Assembly: GCA_030068075.1 (NCBI GenBank)
Contig: CM057844.1
Span: 20,010,001 to 20,074,000, forward strand
From: Paguma larvata
Lineage: Eukaryota; Chordata; Mammalia; Carnivora; Viverridae
Length of the DNA stretch: 64,000 nt
Reading direction: 5' to 3'
Position 1 is the stretch's first letter. Each line of letters starts with the position of its first letter. The position numbers and the translations under genes were made by a program. Positions 46,901 through 55,310 of the stretch are shown piece after piece. The notes beneath the pieces are model-generated. The model saw only the letters and a program-made list of their open reading frames with translations. It had not been told where the DNA came from and did no database searches.

Positions 46901-48504
46901 TTTAGAAGACAGGTGAGTAGTTACTTTTGGGGAAGAAGGAAGGGGCTGTGATCGATGGAAACACAGGGGAGCTTCTAAAGTGGATGTTTAATTTGTGATA
47001 ATTCATTGAGCTAGATACCTGTTTTATAAGTGTTTCTGTAATTTTATAGTATACTTAAAAATAGATTTCATACAAGGAGTGGGAATTATAATGGCATTAG
47101 CCTTCTCAATATTCATACTGGGAGCTAGAAGAAACAGCATAATGTCTTCTAAATTCTAATGGAAAATGATTTCCAATCTAGAATTCTGCATGCAAACGTT
47201 TGATGAAACGTGAGGGTAAAAGTAAAACATTTCCAGACAGAGAAAGTTAGAGAAAAGTTACCTTGCCTGCAACTTTTCTCAAAACCTCCTGGAGAACGTG
47301 CCCCAGTAAAAAGAGGAAATAAATAGGGAGATGAAGACATGAGATCCTGGAAACAGAGATTTCAATACAAGAGGAGGGCAAAAGAAGTTCCCGAACGGCA
47401 ATCGTGCAGCAGGCCTCCAGAGCTAGCGCGCCCGGGACGGCCGGCTGGGGGCTCCAGGGCAGACATGTCCAAGAGAAACAAACCAGACGACCTGCTCATG
47501 TCTGACCACAGACAGATTTTCCAGTTCTGTCAGAGCACAGGGATAAGTCAGGGGCAGTTACATAGAAAGCCAAACAATGAAAAAACCCAAATTAGGATAA
47601 ACAAAGAGTGATTCCCCCATCCAAAAAATGGGGAGGCATAATCACAGTTCAACTCAGCTGTGAACAGGGGTTTTACAGTTATAACCACATAAACAGGGGG
47701 CACTGACTGAGCCAAGCATGGTGACGTAACTATATGACATGAGGAGGAAGGAAGGGGATTTCGTACTTGCGGTGTGTGAGGAGTCGTTGGGTGAGGTTAC
47801 ATGAGATAATAAATCCTCATCTATAGTGGGACATTGTAAACTGAACTGGAAAATGAAGAAACAGTGCAAGCCTGGAGACGTTAACTATCGCTAAGGCAAT
47901 TTAAACTGGGGGGAAGGGAGGGTAGGAAGGTGTGGGGCAGGGTGCTGCTACTGTCTCTCATGAGATCTGGAGCATGTGTCTTTTTCAATTATGTGTATAC
48001 AGTATTTCATAAAAATAAAGCTAAAAAAAACTGTAAAAATAAAAGAATCCCAGGAATAACAAGTTACTTTTATCTTAAAAACTATGGCTAATCACGTGAA
48101 TCATCCCTGGACAAGAAGCATATTGGTAGCACACACCAGTAATCATTATTAATTGTTGTTTCGACCCCCAATTCTCCCCATGTGAAGGGCCAAGTTATCT
48201 ACATTTTAGTACAGAGTACATGAAATGCTGCTCTCAAAAGCCAGTACAAAGCAGATGTTTTCATTTATCAGATTAGATGGAATTTACATTATTGCAACCA
48301 ACGTGTAACTTCTCAAATAGGTCTGTTAGTTTGATCTGTTCTGCCCACACAGGATTATTCGTTCATCTTTTATGAGCTGATAATTAACGGGATTAAGTAC
48401 TTGAATCGAAAGAGAAGATATGGTTTGTAGAAGTGAAATTACCTGAAGAAAGTCACGAAGAACTGCACCAGGTCCATAAAATTGCTGTGCTGGGAGAAGG
48501 CGAT
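22849..48504 (-). CDS. ATRN: ATRN (attractin), C-terminal five coding exons; 5' part outside window
   Basis: Exons in transcription order are 48443-48504, 32987-33065, 30453-30560, 25273-25387 and 22849-22973. They join in frame to encode the end of membrane attractin: IAFSQHSNFMDLVQFFVTFF, CFLSLLLVAAVVWKIKQSCW, SRRREQLLREMQQMASRPF, VNVALETDEEPPDLIGGSIK, TVPKPIALEPCFGNKAAVLS, LPRGLGGIPPPGQSG, and a last segment ending KQQPPAQPGTCI. Attractin is a large CUB/EGF/kelch/C-type-lectin/plexin-repeat glycoprotein. It is known from mouse mahogany and rat zitter mutants to act in agouti-melanocortin signalling and myelin maintenance (family knowledge). Only the membrane span and cytoplasmic tail lie here. 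The sequence is near-identical to human. All borders are GT-AG. The introns are 15.4, 2.4, 5.1 and 2.3 kb. Confidence 0.96.
23465..23625 (+). repeat. MIR SINE in the last ATRN intron
   Basis: GCCTCGGTTTCCTCATTTGTAAA-type core, GAGTCACTGAGCGAAT, and CATCTTAGAACGGTACGTGGC follow the MIR consensus. Confidence 0.75.
23626..25272. other. ATRN intron, nothing recognised
   Basis: Unique-looking intronic sequence with no further gene or repeat that I could name. Confidence 0.4.
25273..25387 (-). CDS. ATRN: ATRN exon: cytoplasmic tail
   Basis: Acceptor CTTCTACCAG, reads TVPKPIALEPCFGNKAAVLS, VFVRLPRGLGGIPPPGQS plus one base; donor GTGCGT. Confidence 0.97.
25455..25648 (-). mobile_element. Carnivore SINE, antisense
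   Basis: TTTATTTATT-rich left end, AGAGAGACAGAGAGAG, GATCCCAAGCAGGCTCC, GTGAGATCATGACTTG, and AACTGAGCCACCCAGGCGCC at the right. It lies 67 bases from the ATRN exon acceptor at 25387. Confidence 0.92.
25674..26330 (-). mobile_element. MaLR/MLT1-like LTR, antisense
   Basis: TGTATTAGTTTCTACTGCTG, TAACAAAGGAC, TTGTAGGTCAGAAGTCC and the later CTGCAAAATCCATTC segment follow the antisense MLT1 pattern. The right end is approximate. An A-rich stretch at 26240-26265 is flanked by two copies of AAAAACCACGAGGTGG. Confidence 0.65.
26331..26785. other. ATRN intron, nothing recognised
   Basis: No gene or repeat that I could name between two LTR remnants. Confidence 0.4.
26786..27086 (+). mobile_element. 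ERVL-MaLR solitary LTR (MST/MLT1 type)
   Basis: GTCTGAATGTTTGTGTCCTT, CCAAAATTCATATGTTAAAT, GGAGGTGGGGCCTTGCAGAG, CCCCTTCCACCATGTAAGC, ACCTTGATCTTGGACTTCCT and a GACTAAGACA end give the complete LTR order. Confidence 0.92.
27708..28560 (-). mobile_element. LINE-1 3' end fragment, antisense, SINE-interrupted
   Basis: TGGTAAAATACACTTAACAT, ACTGAAGCTCCACACCCATT, GAATCATACAGTATTTG, CATTCCACTGTATATATAGA and GAATTGCTAGATTATATGGT are the reverse of an old L1 ORF2 end and 3' UTR. It carries stops. Confidence 0.8.
27785..27909 (-). mobile_element. Short antisense SINE inside the L1
   Basis: GTGAAGCCCAACATGGGGCT, GATCAAGAGTTGGATGCTGA and the end GACTGAGTCGCCCAGGCATC; L1 sequence continues on both sides. 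Confidence 0.75.
28579..28796 (-). mobile_element. Carnivore SINE, antisense, with target duplication
   Basis: A standard antisense SINE ending GAGCCACCCAGGCACCCC. Direct repeats CCTCCATATTCTT flank it at 28566-28578 and 28797-28809. Confidence 0.94.
28977..29164 (-). mobile_element. Carnivore SINE, antisense
   Basis: ATGTTTTATTTATTTTTGAG, then GAGAGAGGAAGACAGAATCC, AACCATGAGATCAGGACC and AGAGCCACTCAGGCACCC. CATTTCCTTT repeats flank it. Confidence 0.92.
29190..29380 (+). mobile_element. Carnivore SINE, sense, lacking part of its head
   Basis: Lacks the usual GGTGGCTCAGTCGGTTAAGC section; starts GGGGCAACTTCAGCTCAGGT and then follows the consensus through to AAAAATAAACATTAAAAAAA. Confidence 0.88.
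29395..29488 (-). mobile_element. Short antisense SINE (tRNA-related half)
   Basis: TTTTTTAAGTAATCTCTACA, GTGGGGCTCAAACTCACAAC, CTCGAGATCAAGAGTCACAT and TGACTGAGCCAGCCAGTGCC. It is of the same type as the fragment at 14139-14252. Confidence 0.8.
30453..30560 (-). CDS. ATRN: ATRN exon: cytoplasmic tail
   Basis: Symmetric phase-0 exon of 36 codons, QLLREMQQMASRPFASVNVA to DLIGGSIK, acceptor AATCAATAG, donor GTGAGA. In mouse genetics this tail is needed for melanocortin-related function (family knowledge). Confidence 0.97.
30728..30905 (+). repeat. MIR SINE
   Basis: GCTGGGTAAGTTATTCTGCC, TCTCTGAGCCTCAATTTCCT, CATCTGTAAGACAGG, GAGGAGTAAATTAATA and GAGAACGGTGCCTGGAAT follow MIR closely. It lies just upstream of an ATRN exon. 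Confidence 0.88.
30906..31844. other. ATRN intron, nothing recognised
   Basis: AT-rich intronic sequence without a repeat that I could name. Confidence 0.4.
31845..32066 (-). mobile_element. Carnivore SINE with expanded (GA)n, antisense
   Basis: A SINE whose CT-rich block has grown into about 19 GA units (31915-31952). The flanking duplication CAGATCAATTTT is present at 31833-31844 and 32067-32078. Confidence 0.94.
32336..32565 (+). mobile_element. Carnivore SINE, sense, with target duplication
   Basis: Full-length copy starting GGGGCGCCTGGGTGGCTCAG with a long A-rich tail. Direct repeats AAAAAGTAAAACTC lie at 32322-32335 and 32566-32579. It sits about 420 bases from an ATRN exon. Confidence 0.95.
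32987..33065 (-). CDS. ATRN: ATRN exon: transmembrane helix and start of cytoplasmic tail
   Basis: Acceptor TTCTCACAG, donor GTAAGC. It reads CFLSLLLVAAVVWKIKQSCW and ASRRRE. The helix is split across this exon and the one at 48443-48504. The basic stretch marks the cytoplasmic side. Confidence 0.96.
33066..34110. other. ATRN intron, nothing recognised
   Basis: Intronic sequence upstream of the transmembrane exon. No gene or clear repeat. Confidence 0.4.
34110..34620 (-). repeat. LINE-2 fragment, antisense
   Basis: GTTCCCATGGAGTTGACATT, AGGTGACATCTGAGTAAGAC, GACCATGGAAGGCCTGCAT and the following segments are the reverse of L2 3' sequence, strongly diverged. Confidence 0.7.
35179..35385 (+). 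mobile_element. Carnivore SINE, sense
   Basis: GGGGCACCTGGGTGGCTGAG head, TCAGGTCATGATCTCATGGT, CT-rich block, AATAAACAAACATTAAAAAA tail. Confidence 0.93.
35386..38040. other. ATRN intron, mostly unassigned
   Basis: The piece at 36205-36330 (TTTTCAAACATACACAGAGA, GTGTCCATTACTTAGCA) resembles an old L1 3' UTR. The rest shows no gene or repeat that I can name. Confidence 0.4.
38040..38320 (-). repeat. LINE-2 fragment, antisense
   Basis: CTCTCTTGAAGCTTAGAGTC, ACACAGATATGAAGCAAG and TCTTGGAGGAAGTGACAC match the reverse of L2 3' sequence. Confidence 0.6.
38425..38570 (+). repeat. Small LINE-1 ORF2 end fragment
   Basis: TTCACAACAGCTTTATTTAT, AGTCAAAAACTGGAAACAGC and CCAAATGTCCATC are typical of the L1 ORF2 C-terminus. 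Confidence 0.8.
38724..38947 (-). mobile_element. Carnivore SINE, antisense, with target duplication
   Basis: Includes a G run near 38750-38764 and ends GCCACCCAGGTGCCCC. Direct repeats GATGTCCTTTGTATC lie at 38709-38723 and 38948-38962. Confidence 0.95.
39590..40060 (-). repeat. Probable LINE-2 fragment, antisense
   Basis: TTTTCCAGAAAAAAGGAAAA, CAAATGCTGTGAGGTGGGAA and GTCTTAGATATAATGAGAAGTCACTGG-type text follows the reverse of L2, diverged. Confidence 0.5.
40061..41895. other. ATRN intron, nothing recognised
   Basis: Includes a small GC-rich patch (40670-40820) without splice signals or an open frame that I would call a gene. Confidence 0.4.
41896..42085 (+). repeat. MER5-type hAT-Charlie fossil
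   Basis: TTAGGGTTTCTCAAAGCCAA, CAAGGAATCAGCATCTCTGG and TTTAAGCTTCCCAGGGTGTC follow the MER5A/B consensus. Confidence 0.65.
42420..43800. other. ATRN intron with diverged L1/L2-like pieces
   Basis: 42440-42510 resembles antisense L2 (GGAGGAGCTCATAATCTAGT). 42940-43560 resembles an old L1 end (GATGGATAAAGGAACACC, CTGCTGTAGGAGTGTAAATTC, GAGGACTGGTTAAACAAAAT). Neither is intact. Confidence 0.45.
44020..44515 (-). repeat. Ancient interspersed repeat, family name uncertain
   Basis: AATGTGAGCCACATATGTAA, TTCTAGTAGCCACATTAAAA, AACAAGTGAAATTAATTTTA and the far end TCAAGTGCTTGTGAGCTACA form the antisense of a common dispersed mammalian element with complementary ends (GAGCCACA ... GTGAGCTAC). It is probably a DNA-transposon fossil. 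Confidence 0.55.
44590..46380 (-). mobile_element. LINE-1 ORF2 fragment, antisense
   Basis: GGTTAATCTGATTTTGTGCC, ACCACTGTAGCTTGACAAAG, AGCAACTTTGCTGAATTCAC, TTGGCTAGGACCTTTGTCAC, GGTTTGCTGTTGGCTTTATA and CCAACTGGGTCATGATATAT are the reverse complement of L1 ORF2. It is decayed, with an unrelated-looking block at about 44905-45203. Confidence 0.8.
46405..46570 (+). repeat. MER5-type hAT-Charlie fossil
   Basis: CCAGTGATCTTCAACCTTAG, GAGTCCCATCCCCAGAGATT, GTGGCTGGTCTGGGGTG and AACCAAGGTTGGGAACCACA follow the MER5 consensus end to end. Confidence 0.85.
46690..46862 (-). mobile_element. Carnivore SINE, antisense
   Basis: TTTCAAGTTTATTGGGGGGG, GAGAGAGAATTCCAAGC, ATAAAATCAGGCCCTGAGCC and TGACTGAGCTACCCAGGCGT. 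Confidence 0.9.
47095..47600 (+). repeat. Old LINE-1 (L1ME/HAL1-like) 3' fragment
   Basis: AATGTCTTCTAAATTCTAAT, GGAAAATGATTTCCAATCTA, GAATTCTGCATGC, GTGAGGGTAAAAGTAAAACA and GAAGACATGAGATCCTGGAA match the tail of old L1 subfamilies. A GC-rich CpG patch (47420-47450) follows. Confidence 0.6.
48443..48504 (-). CDS. ATRN: ATRN exon: juxtamembrane and first part of transmembrane helix
   Basis: Phase-0 exon after CCCTCACAG; twenty codons IAFSQHSNFMDLVQFFVTFF plus two bases; donor GTAATT. In human this follows the segment ending in KIQ, which I did not find in the window, so the preceding exon lies beyond 64000. Confidence 0.95.
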
Positions 48505-49379
48505 CTGTGAGGGAGAAACAGGCAGCGTGAGGAGGTAGACTACGCAGCAGCACCATCAACTTGGCCATCCCGGTTCAAGAGTTAAGCTAAGAGACGCACT
48601 TGAAATGCTTAGGAAGAGGCTAATGAAATTGTTTTCACTTGAGGAAAAGTGCCTCAACCCTTTAGTTTCTTTTCTGGCTTAACTGCCACCCCAAAGGTAT
48701 TCTGAACCTTCAAAGCAAACTCCCAGAGTGCCCTCTGCTCTTGACATCAGATCTAAGTCCTTTCAGTGTGACCTCGAAGACCTCTCAGATCCCAACATGA
48801 AAACCCCAATGGCAGGCAAGCCAGTCTCTCTACCTCCTGCACCTTCCTCTGGACAAAATGCTGTCCTTGTTTGCTTCAAGTTCGAGTTCTTGGATCTACC
48901 TCGAGGTCGGGAGCCTCATCTGTGCCCTTCATCCCTTTGATACTTATATGCTCAGTGAATACTCACTTTAGGATAGTGTCCTTTTTAAAAAAAAAAAAAA
49001 AAAGTATCTCAAGTTTTACTACAGTAAGTATCATCTGACAATCAATATAACACCAGTTAAAACCTAAATAATTTTATTATACAGTTAACGGTCTTTTTAC
49101 GAAGAATATAAAAAAAAATCCCTAATGTAGTTCATCTAACTGATGGAAACAGACATTCTTATGTACACTATTAAGAAAAAACATTGTCAATTATACTATG
49201 ACAAAATACTTTAAAGATCATTGACTGTAAGATGGATCATGATTTCAGAGAGATTAGAATTTGAAAAAAATGACCATATCAGGATTTATTACTAAGTATG
49301 ATAATTGTGTCCTTGTTTATTACATATAATACTCATAGTACTAGCCAGATGTTATGGCATATTCCCTAATTTTTTATTT

Positions 49380-49586
49380 ATAAAAAAATTTTTTAATGTT
49401 TATTTTTGAGAGACAGACAGTTGCAAGCAGGGGAGGGACAGAGAGATGGAAAGAGACACAGAATCTGAAGCAGGCTCCAGGCTCTGAGCTGTCAGCACAG
49501 AGCTCGACATGGGGCTCAACCCAGGAACTGCTAGATCATGACCTGAGCTGAAGTCAGATACTTAACTAAGCCAGGCAGGCGCCCAT
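49380..49586 (-). mobile_element. Carnivore SINE, antisense
   Basis: TTTTTTAATGTTTATTTTTG, GAGACACAGAATCTGAAGCA, CAGGCTCCAGGCTCTGAGC, AGATCATGACCTGAGCTGAA and CAGGCGCCC. Confidence 0.92.
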
Positions 49587-50811
49587 TTCCTGCTTTTTTA
49601 AAGGGAACATAGCCCTCCTTGGAGAGACAATGGTACTATAAGTAAAACAATTTCTGAATAAGGTGATAATTGCTCCAGTACAGACAAAAAATATAACAAG
49701 AATCAGAGAAGTAAATGATTAGCAGCTGCTTTTTCTAATCCCAGCCAACTCCCTTTGCCAGACAGCAGCGCCCATCCTACGGGAATGTAAGAAAAGTCCC
49801 GCCCTGGGACAATTCAAGGCTTTGTGCTCTTTTTATGGCCAGACTCCAAGAGGCAGAAGAGGTTTCTAGTGTTTGCCTTTTCTGTTGGTCTTATTTTCTT
49901 TTAGACATTCCATAAGTAAAGTTCCAATACTACCTATTGAGGCCATAGGACATTGTGAGGCATAGAATTTGCAGTTTTTGTGTCCTCTCTCTAGCCACCA
50001 TTTATAACCAGAAATACAAAGGTATATAGATTTTATGCCACGGGTAAGGAGAAAGCCACATTCTTTGCTTTTCCTTCATTTTTTTTTTTTTATAGTAACC
50101 AGTCGCAAATAAGATTCCTTGAGAATATGGCCACCACCCTTGCACAAAAGCATTTTAATAAGCCTGGAGAAGAACAATTATTTAAACAAGATTATTCAAT
50201 CTTGAGGAATGAAGATTCCAGGTTACAACATATAAGGAAGGAGAAGGTAATGGATTCCAGTCCATCCGATTCTGTTTATAGAATTTCATCTTTTAAACTA
50301 TTAGTATGTCCTCACTGTCTAGACTTAAAGAGAGATCCTGAGATGCTCTTCCCCACTGTCGGGGGCCCGGAGGTACAGATGCTAACAGCACCCTCTGAGG
50401 ACTACCAGATGTGTGTGTGCCCTGTGCCACAAAACACTCCTCAGTGCCGGGATCACAACTGACTTCTTGGTGAAGCGGGGCCATACCACATCCATGTCTC
50501 ATTCAAAACCACAACAAACCAATAAAAACTGGCTGCCGGTGTGGCTCCTCCCCAAGACTCACATTAAGGGGATCTCTTTTGTTAAATGTTATTCATCCAA
50601 GTCTCCACAGTTACAAAGTTTTGTAGGGAAACAAAAGTCCTAACATAAAAGTGTTTATGAATAGACTGACCACTTAGAAACATCTAGCCTTGCTCAACAC
50701 CCCACCTACCATGTCAGTCTTTGTTGATTAATCTTTAACTGACAGGGTGATGAACTTATTGTCCAAACTGAGAACTTCTGAGAGACAGGGGAACACGATT
50801 TAAAGTTACAC
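49587..50811. other. ATRN intron, nothing recognised
   Basis: Contains a 111-codon open frame (50127-50462, +) with no recognisable family; it is judged to be chance. Confidence 0.4.
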
Positions 50812-51983
50812 TGGGCAATCCCTATCAAAACAATACCAGCATTCTTCACGGAGTTAGAACAAACAATTCTAAAACTGGAACCAGAAAAGACCCCAAATAG
50901 CCAATGTTGAAAAAGAAAACCAAAGCTGGAGGCATCACAATTCCAGACCTCAAGGTGTATTTATAAAGCTGTTATCATCACAACAGTATGGTACTGGCAC
51001 AAAAATAGATACACAGATAAATGGAACGGAATAGAGAACCCAGAAAAGGGCCAACTAATCTTCAACAAAGGAGGAAAGAATACCCAATGGAAAAAAGACA
51101 GTCTCTTCAGCAAATGGTGCTGGGACAACTGGACAGCAACATGCAGTAGAATGAAACTGGACCACTTCCTTACACAATACATTAAAAATAAATTCAAAGT
51201 GGATGAAAGACCTAAATGTAAGACAGGAAACCATCAAAATCCTATACGAGAAAACAGACGGCAACCTCTTTGACCTCGGCCACAGCAACTTCTTAGTAGA
51301 CATGTCTCCACAGGTGAGGGAAACAAAAGCAAAAATGAACTACTGGGACTTCATCAAGTTAAAAAGCTTCTCCACAGCAAAGGAAACAATCAACACAACT
51401 AAAAGGCAACTGACAGAATAGGAGAAGATATTTGCAAAGAATATATAGGATACAGGGTTAGTATGCACAATTGATAAAGAACTTATCAAACTTAACACCC
51501 AAAAAACAAATAATCCAGTGAAGAAATGGGCAGAAGAGATGAATAGGCATTTTTCCAAAGAAGACATCCAGATGGCGAACAGACACATGAAAAGATGCTC
51601 AACATCACTCATTATCAGGGAAATAGAAACCAAAACCACAATGAGATACCACCTCACACCTGTCAGAAATGGTAAAACTAACAACTCAAGAAACACCAGA
51701 TGTTGGCAAGGATGCAGAGCTAGGGGAATCCTTTTACACTGCTGTTGGGAATGCAAACTGGTGCAGTCACTCTGGAAAACAGTATGGAAGTTCCTCAAAA
51801 ATTTACAAATAGAACTACCCTACCACCCAGCAAATGCACTACTAGGTATTTATCCAAAGGATACAAAGATGATGATACGAAGGGGCAAATGCATTCCAAT
51901 GTTTATAACAGCACTATCAACAATAGTCAATGGACTGCTGAAGGGATAAAGAAGATGTGGTGTGTGTGTGTGTATACATATAT

Positions 51984-52032
<49 letters not shown>

Positions 52033-52445
52033 GGAATACCACTCAGTGATGAAAAAGAATAAAATCTTGCCATTTGCAACAAAGTGGATGGAACTAGAAT
52101 GTATTATGCTAAGTGAAATAAGTCAGTCAGAGAAAAGGCAAATATATGATTTCGCTCATATGTGGATTTTAAGAAACAAAACAGATGAACATAGGGGAAG
52201 GAGAGGAAAAATATGATCAAAGCAGAGAGGGAGGGAGGCTAACCATAAGAAAATACACAGAACAATCTGAGGGTTGCTGGAGGGGAGGGGGTTGGGGGAG
52301 GGCTAAATGGGTGATGGGCATTAAGGGGGGCACTCGTTGAGATGAGCACTGGGTGTTATATGTAAGTGATGAATCCCTAATTGTGTTCCTGAAACCAATA
52401 TTTCACTATATGTTAACTAACTTGAATTTAAATTTAAAATAATTA
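50812..52445 (+). mobile_element. LINE-1 3' half (ORF2 end and 3' UTR), inactive
   Basis: The fragments encoding [11 protein letters not shown] and [21 protein letters not shown] residues, then [20 protein letters not shown] and [24 protein letters not shown] text in shifted frames, are L1 ORF2 C-terminal half. The 3' UTR (AGATGAGCACTGGGTGTTAT) follows. Multiple frame breaks show it is dead. A CA microsatellite interrupts it. Confidence 0.88.
51985..52031. repeat. (CA)n microsatellite inside L1
   Basis: About 22 CA units preceded by GTGTGTGT and TATACATA repeats, at the position where L1 ORF2 text would read GGAATATTACTC-like sequence. Confidence 0.95.
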
Positions 52446-52875
52446 CAGTGAGACAACAAGGATGAATTGGGCTGTCCCTACTCAGACCATCAGACACACA
52501 AACCAACTGCAAAAGCGATCTTGTGAAAGATGAGATTTTACTGCAAGTGCTGTTGGAGAAATGATCGCACAACACCACAGGCAAATGAGGACTTGGAAGG
52601 ATTATCAACTGAACAGGTCTGAAGGTAAAAACACAAGACCTTCAAAATATTCCAAAGAGGATGAAGAGAGGAACCTGGGAAAATTGATGAGGCTCTTGCC
52701 TACTAAATCACACTGTGAAGTGCAATCTGAAGTGAAGAACTCCATTTGTGCTGTCTGATCTCCGAACACTATCTATCTGCACAACTGAAGCCATACCTCT
52801 ACTTATCTCGCTCAAGTTTTCTTAGATGTACATTTATTTATGGTCTTTTTCTTTCATTAGAAAATAAGATCCATG

Positions 52876-53093
52876 GGGCGCCTGGGTGGCTCAGTCGGTT
52901 AAGCACTGACTTAGGCTCAGGTCACGATCTCACGGTTTGTGAGTTCAAGCCCCTCGTCGGGCTCTGTGCTGACAGCTCAGAGCCTGGAGCCTGCTTCGGA
53001 TTCTGTGTCTCCCTCTCTCTCTGCCCCTCCCCCGCTCACACTCTGTCTCTCTGTCAAAAATAAATAAACATTAAAACAAAACAAAACAAAAAC
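52876..53093 (+). mobile_element. Carnivore SINE, sense, inserted in an L2 tail
   Basis: Consensus-like copy with a 17-base target duplication AGAAAATAAGATCCATG at 52859-52875 and 53094-53110. The closeness to consensus suggests a fairly recent insertion. Confidence 0.96.
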
Positions 53094-53094
53094 A

Positions 53095-53210
53095 GAAAAT
53101 AAGATCCATGAGGACAGAGATTCTGATGCTGACTACATGTCTCTAGAGCCTGAAGCACTGACTGGCACGTAAGAGTGTTTAATAAATATGTGCTGAATAA
53201 ATGGACAGGG
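53095..53210 (+). repeat. LINE-2 3' tail
   Basis: TCCATGAGGACAGAGATTCT, AAGCACTGACTGGCACGTAA and GTTTAATAAATATGTGCTGA are the L2 3' end. Confidence 0.75.
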
Positions 53211-53326
53211 TAATTGGGAAAATAATGACCCTATCTTCACCTCCCCCCCAAACTTAGTAAGACCTGATTGAGCATTCTTTCTTCTAAGAATCTGCTCATG
53301 GTTGCAACTATAATTTAAAATTTGTT

Positions 53327-53529
53327 GGGGCGCCTGGGTGGCTCAGTCGGTTGAGCATTCGACTTCAGCTCAGGTCATGATCTCCCGGTACATGAGTTCA
53401 AGCCCCGAGTTGGGCTCTGTGCTTACCGCTCAGGGCCTGGAGCCTGCTTCGGATTCTGTGTTTCCCTCTCTCTCTGCCCCTCCCCCGCTCATGCTCTGTC
53501 TCTATCTCAAAAATAAACAAACATTAAAA
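53327..53529 (+). mobile_element. Carnivore SINE, sense, with target duplication
   Basis: Near-consensus copy; direct repeats AAAATTTGTT at 53317-53326 and 53530-53539. Confidence 0.96.
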
Positions 53530-54424
53530 AAAATTTGTTAACTGTAAAATTAAACTATTTTTTGTGCTTTTCAGTTTCACTTAAGACAATATTCCAATCA
53601 GAACTTTCTTTCACGATTCACTACAAAATAACATTGAAACAAACTTTGAAATGTTTGTGGCTTTTCTGACACTGAAGAAAATAGGGACTGCCTATAATAA
53701 AATACACTTAATACAAGGAAGAAAACGTCATTACAATTTGTAAATAAAACTCATAGTATCATTCTTCTCCTTTCCCAAAGGTAGGTATTGCTCCCCGTAC
53801 TCCAGCAAACCTAGAATTCACGTCCCCTTACATTTCCACAACCTCTTCTGCTTCGCTTTCAGCTGTAAGTTTGATTAAGGTATGCTTGCCCAGGGGACCC
53901 TCTAGGTGTGTTAAATAAATCTGAGAATTAAATTCAGAAGCCCAGCTAACTCCGGGGCTTAGGGGAGGACACAGTAGACCAGAATTTCCCAACGGTAATT
54001 GTGCTTCTACCAAACACGTGCTTTCAGGTCGCTCTACTACTGTACTTGGCCTTTACGTCACCACAGTGCCCTGCCCACCCATCTGCAGTGGGCACCCCTG
54101 TCCCTCGCCGCCCAGTCCAAACACTCCCTTCCTCATTCCGCCGCCCGCTCCTCCACTGGGGACTGGCTCTCTCTCTCCACTCCCAGGGCCTGACCCGCTT
54201 CCCTTCCAGGACAGTCACACTCCACCTTACACTATGGCTGTGTATGCAAGAAATGTCCTGGAAGAAGAGATTCATTCCTATACTCTTCCGTCTATGAAGG
54301 TATCAATTTCTGACTTGCTAACTGCTGTAGGATAGAGAATGAAAAGGCAATTCCCTGCCTCCCACAGAAGCAGATACCCCTATCTCCAGAGGACAGATAC
54401 ACCATCGTATTCCAAGAACTAGAC

Positions 54425-55310
54425 CATGGCTCTCAAACTCTGGAGAGCTTGCAACAAAATGCGAATCTGGGCCCTATTCCTACTCTTGAAGCTTTAAGAT
54501 CCCCAGTCAGAGTGGCTAAAATGAACAAATCAGGAAACTATAGATGCTGGCGAGGATGTGGAGAAGTAGGCACCCTCCTACACTGTTGGTGGGAATGCAA
54601 ACTGGTGCAGCCACTCTGGAAAATGGTGTGGAGATTCCTCAAAAAAATGAAAATAGAGCTACCCTATGACCCAGCAATAGCACTGCTAGGAATCTACCCA
54701 AGAGACACAGGAATGCTGATGCATAGGAGCACGTGTACCCCAATGTTCATAGCAGCACTTTTGACAAATCATGGAAAGAGACCAAGTGTCCATCAACTGA
54801 CGAGTAGATAAAGAAGATGTGGTACTTATATACAATGGACTACTATGTGGCAATGAGAAAAAATGAAATCTGGCCATGTGTAGCAACATGGAACTGGAGG
54901 GTATTATGTTAAGTGAAATAAGTCAGTCAGAAAAAGACATACCATATGTTTCCACGAATAGGTGGACTTTGTGAGACTAAGCAAAAACCAGGGGGAGGGG
55001 AAGAGGGGAAAGAAAAAAAAGACACAGAGAGGGAGGGATATAAAACATAAGAGACTCTCAAAGACTAAGAACAAACTGAGGGTGAGGGGGATGAGGGAGG
55101 GGGGAGAGGGGGTGATGGGCATTAAAAAGGGCACATGTTGGGATGAACACTGGGTGTTATATGTAAACCAATTTGAAAATAAACTATTATAAATTAAAAA
55201 AAAATAAAATAAAATATCATTATTGATAAAAAAGAAAAAAAAGATCCCCAGGTGATTCTGATGCTGGTGTCCAAAGACTGTATTTTAGGAAACACTAGAA
55301 ATAAGGAATT
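54425..55310 (+). repeat. MER5-type fossil split by an L1
   Basis: The left part 54425-54506 (CATGGCTCTCAAACTCTGGA) and the right part 55252-55310 (GTGATTCTGATGCTGGTGTC) are two halves of one MER5A-like element. The L1 at 54507-55240 lies between them. Confidence 0.75.
54507..55240 (+). mobile_element. LINE-1 3' end insertion
   Basis: 5'-truncated L1 with ORF2 C-terminal text ([24 protein letters not shown]) and 3' UTR, ending in an A-rich tail. The 11-base duplication AAGATCCCCAG flanks it at 54496-54506 and 55241-55251. Confidence 0.92.

Noticed and set aside
50127..50462. 111-codon open frame on +
   Set aside because: No splice context, no motif and no homologue I can recall; such lengths occur by chance in intronic DNA.
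51518..51949. Open frame that might suggest a functional reverse transcriptase gene
   Set aside because: It is the C-terminal part of L1 ORF2 in a 5'-truncated copy with frame breaks. No intact L1 is present in the window.
51985..52031. Regular short repeats considered as a CRISPR-like array
   Set aside because: It is a CA dinucleotide microsatellite without spacers, in a mammalian intron.
53828..54013. 61-codon open frame on - in the ATRN intron
   Set aside because: No convincing acceptor or donor pair and no match to attractin; left as chance.
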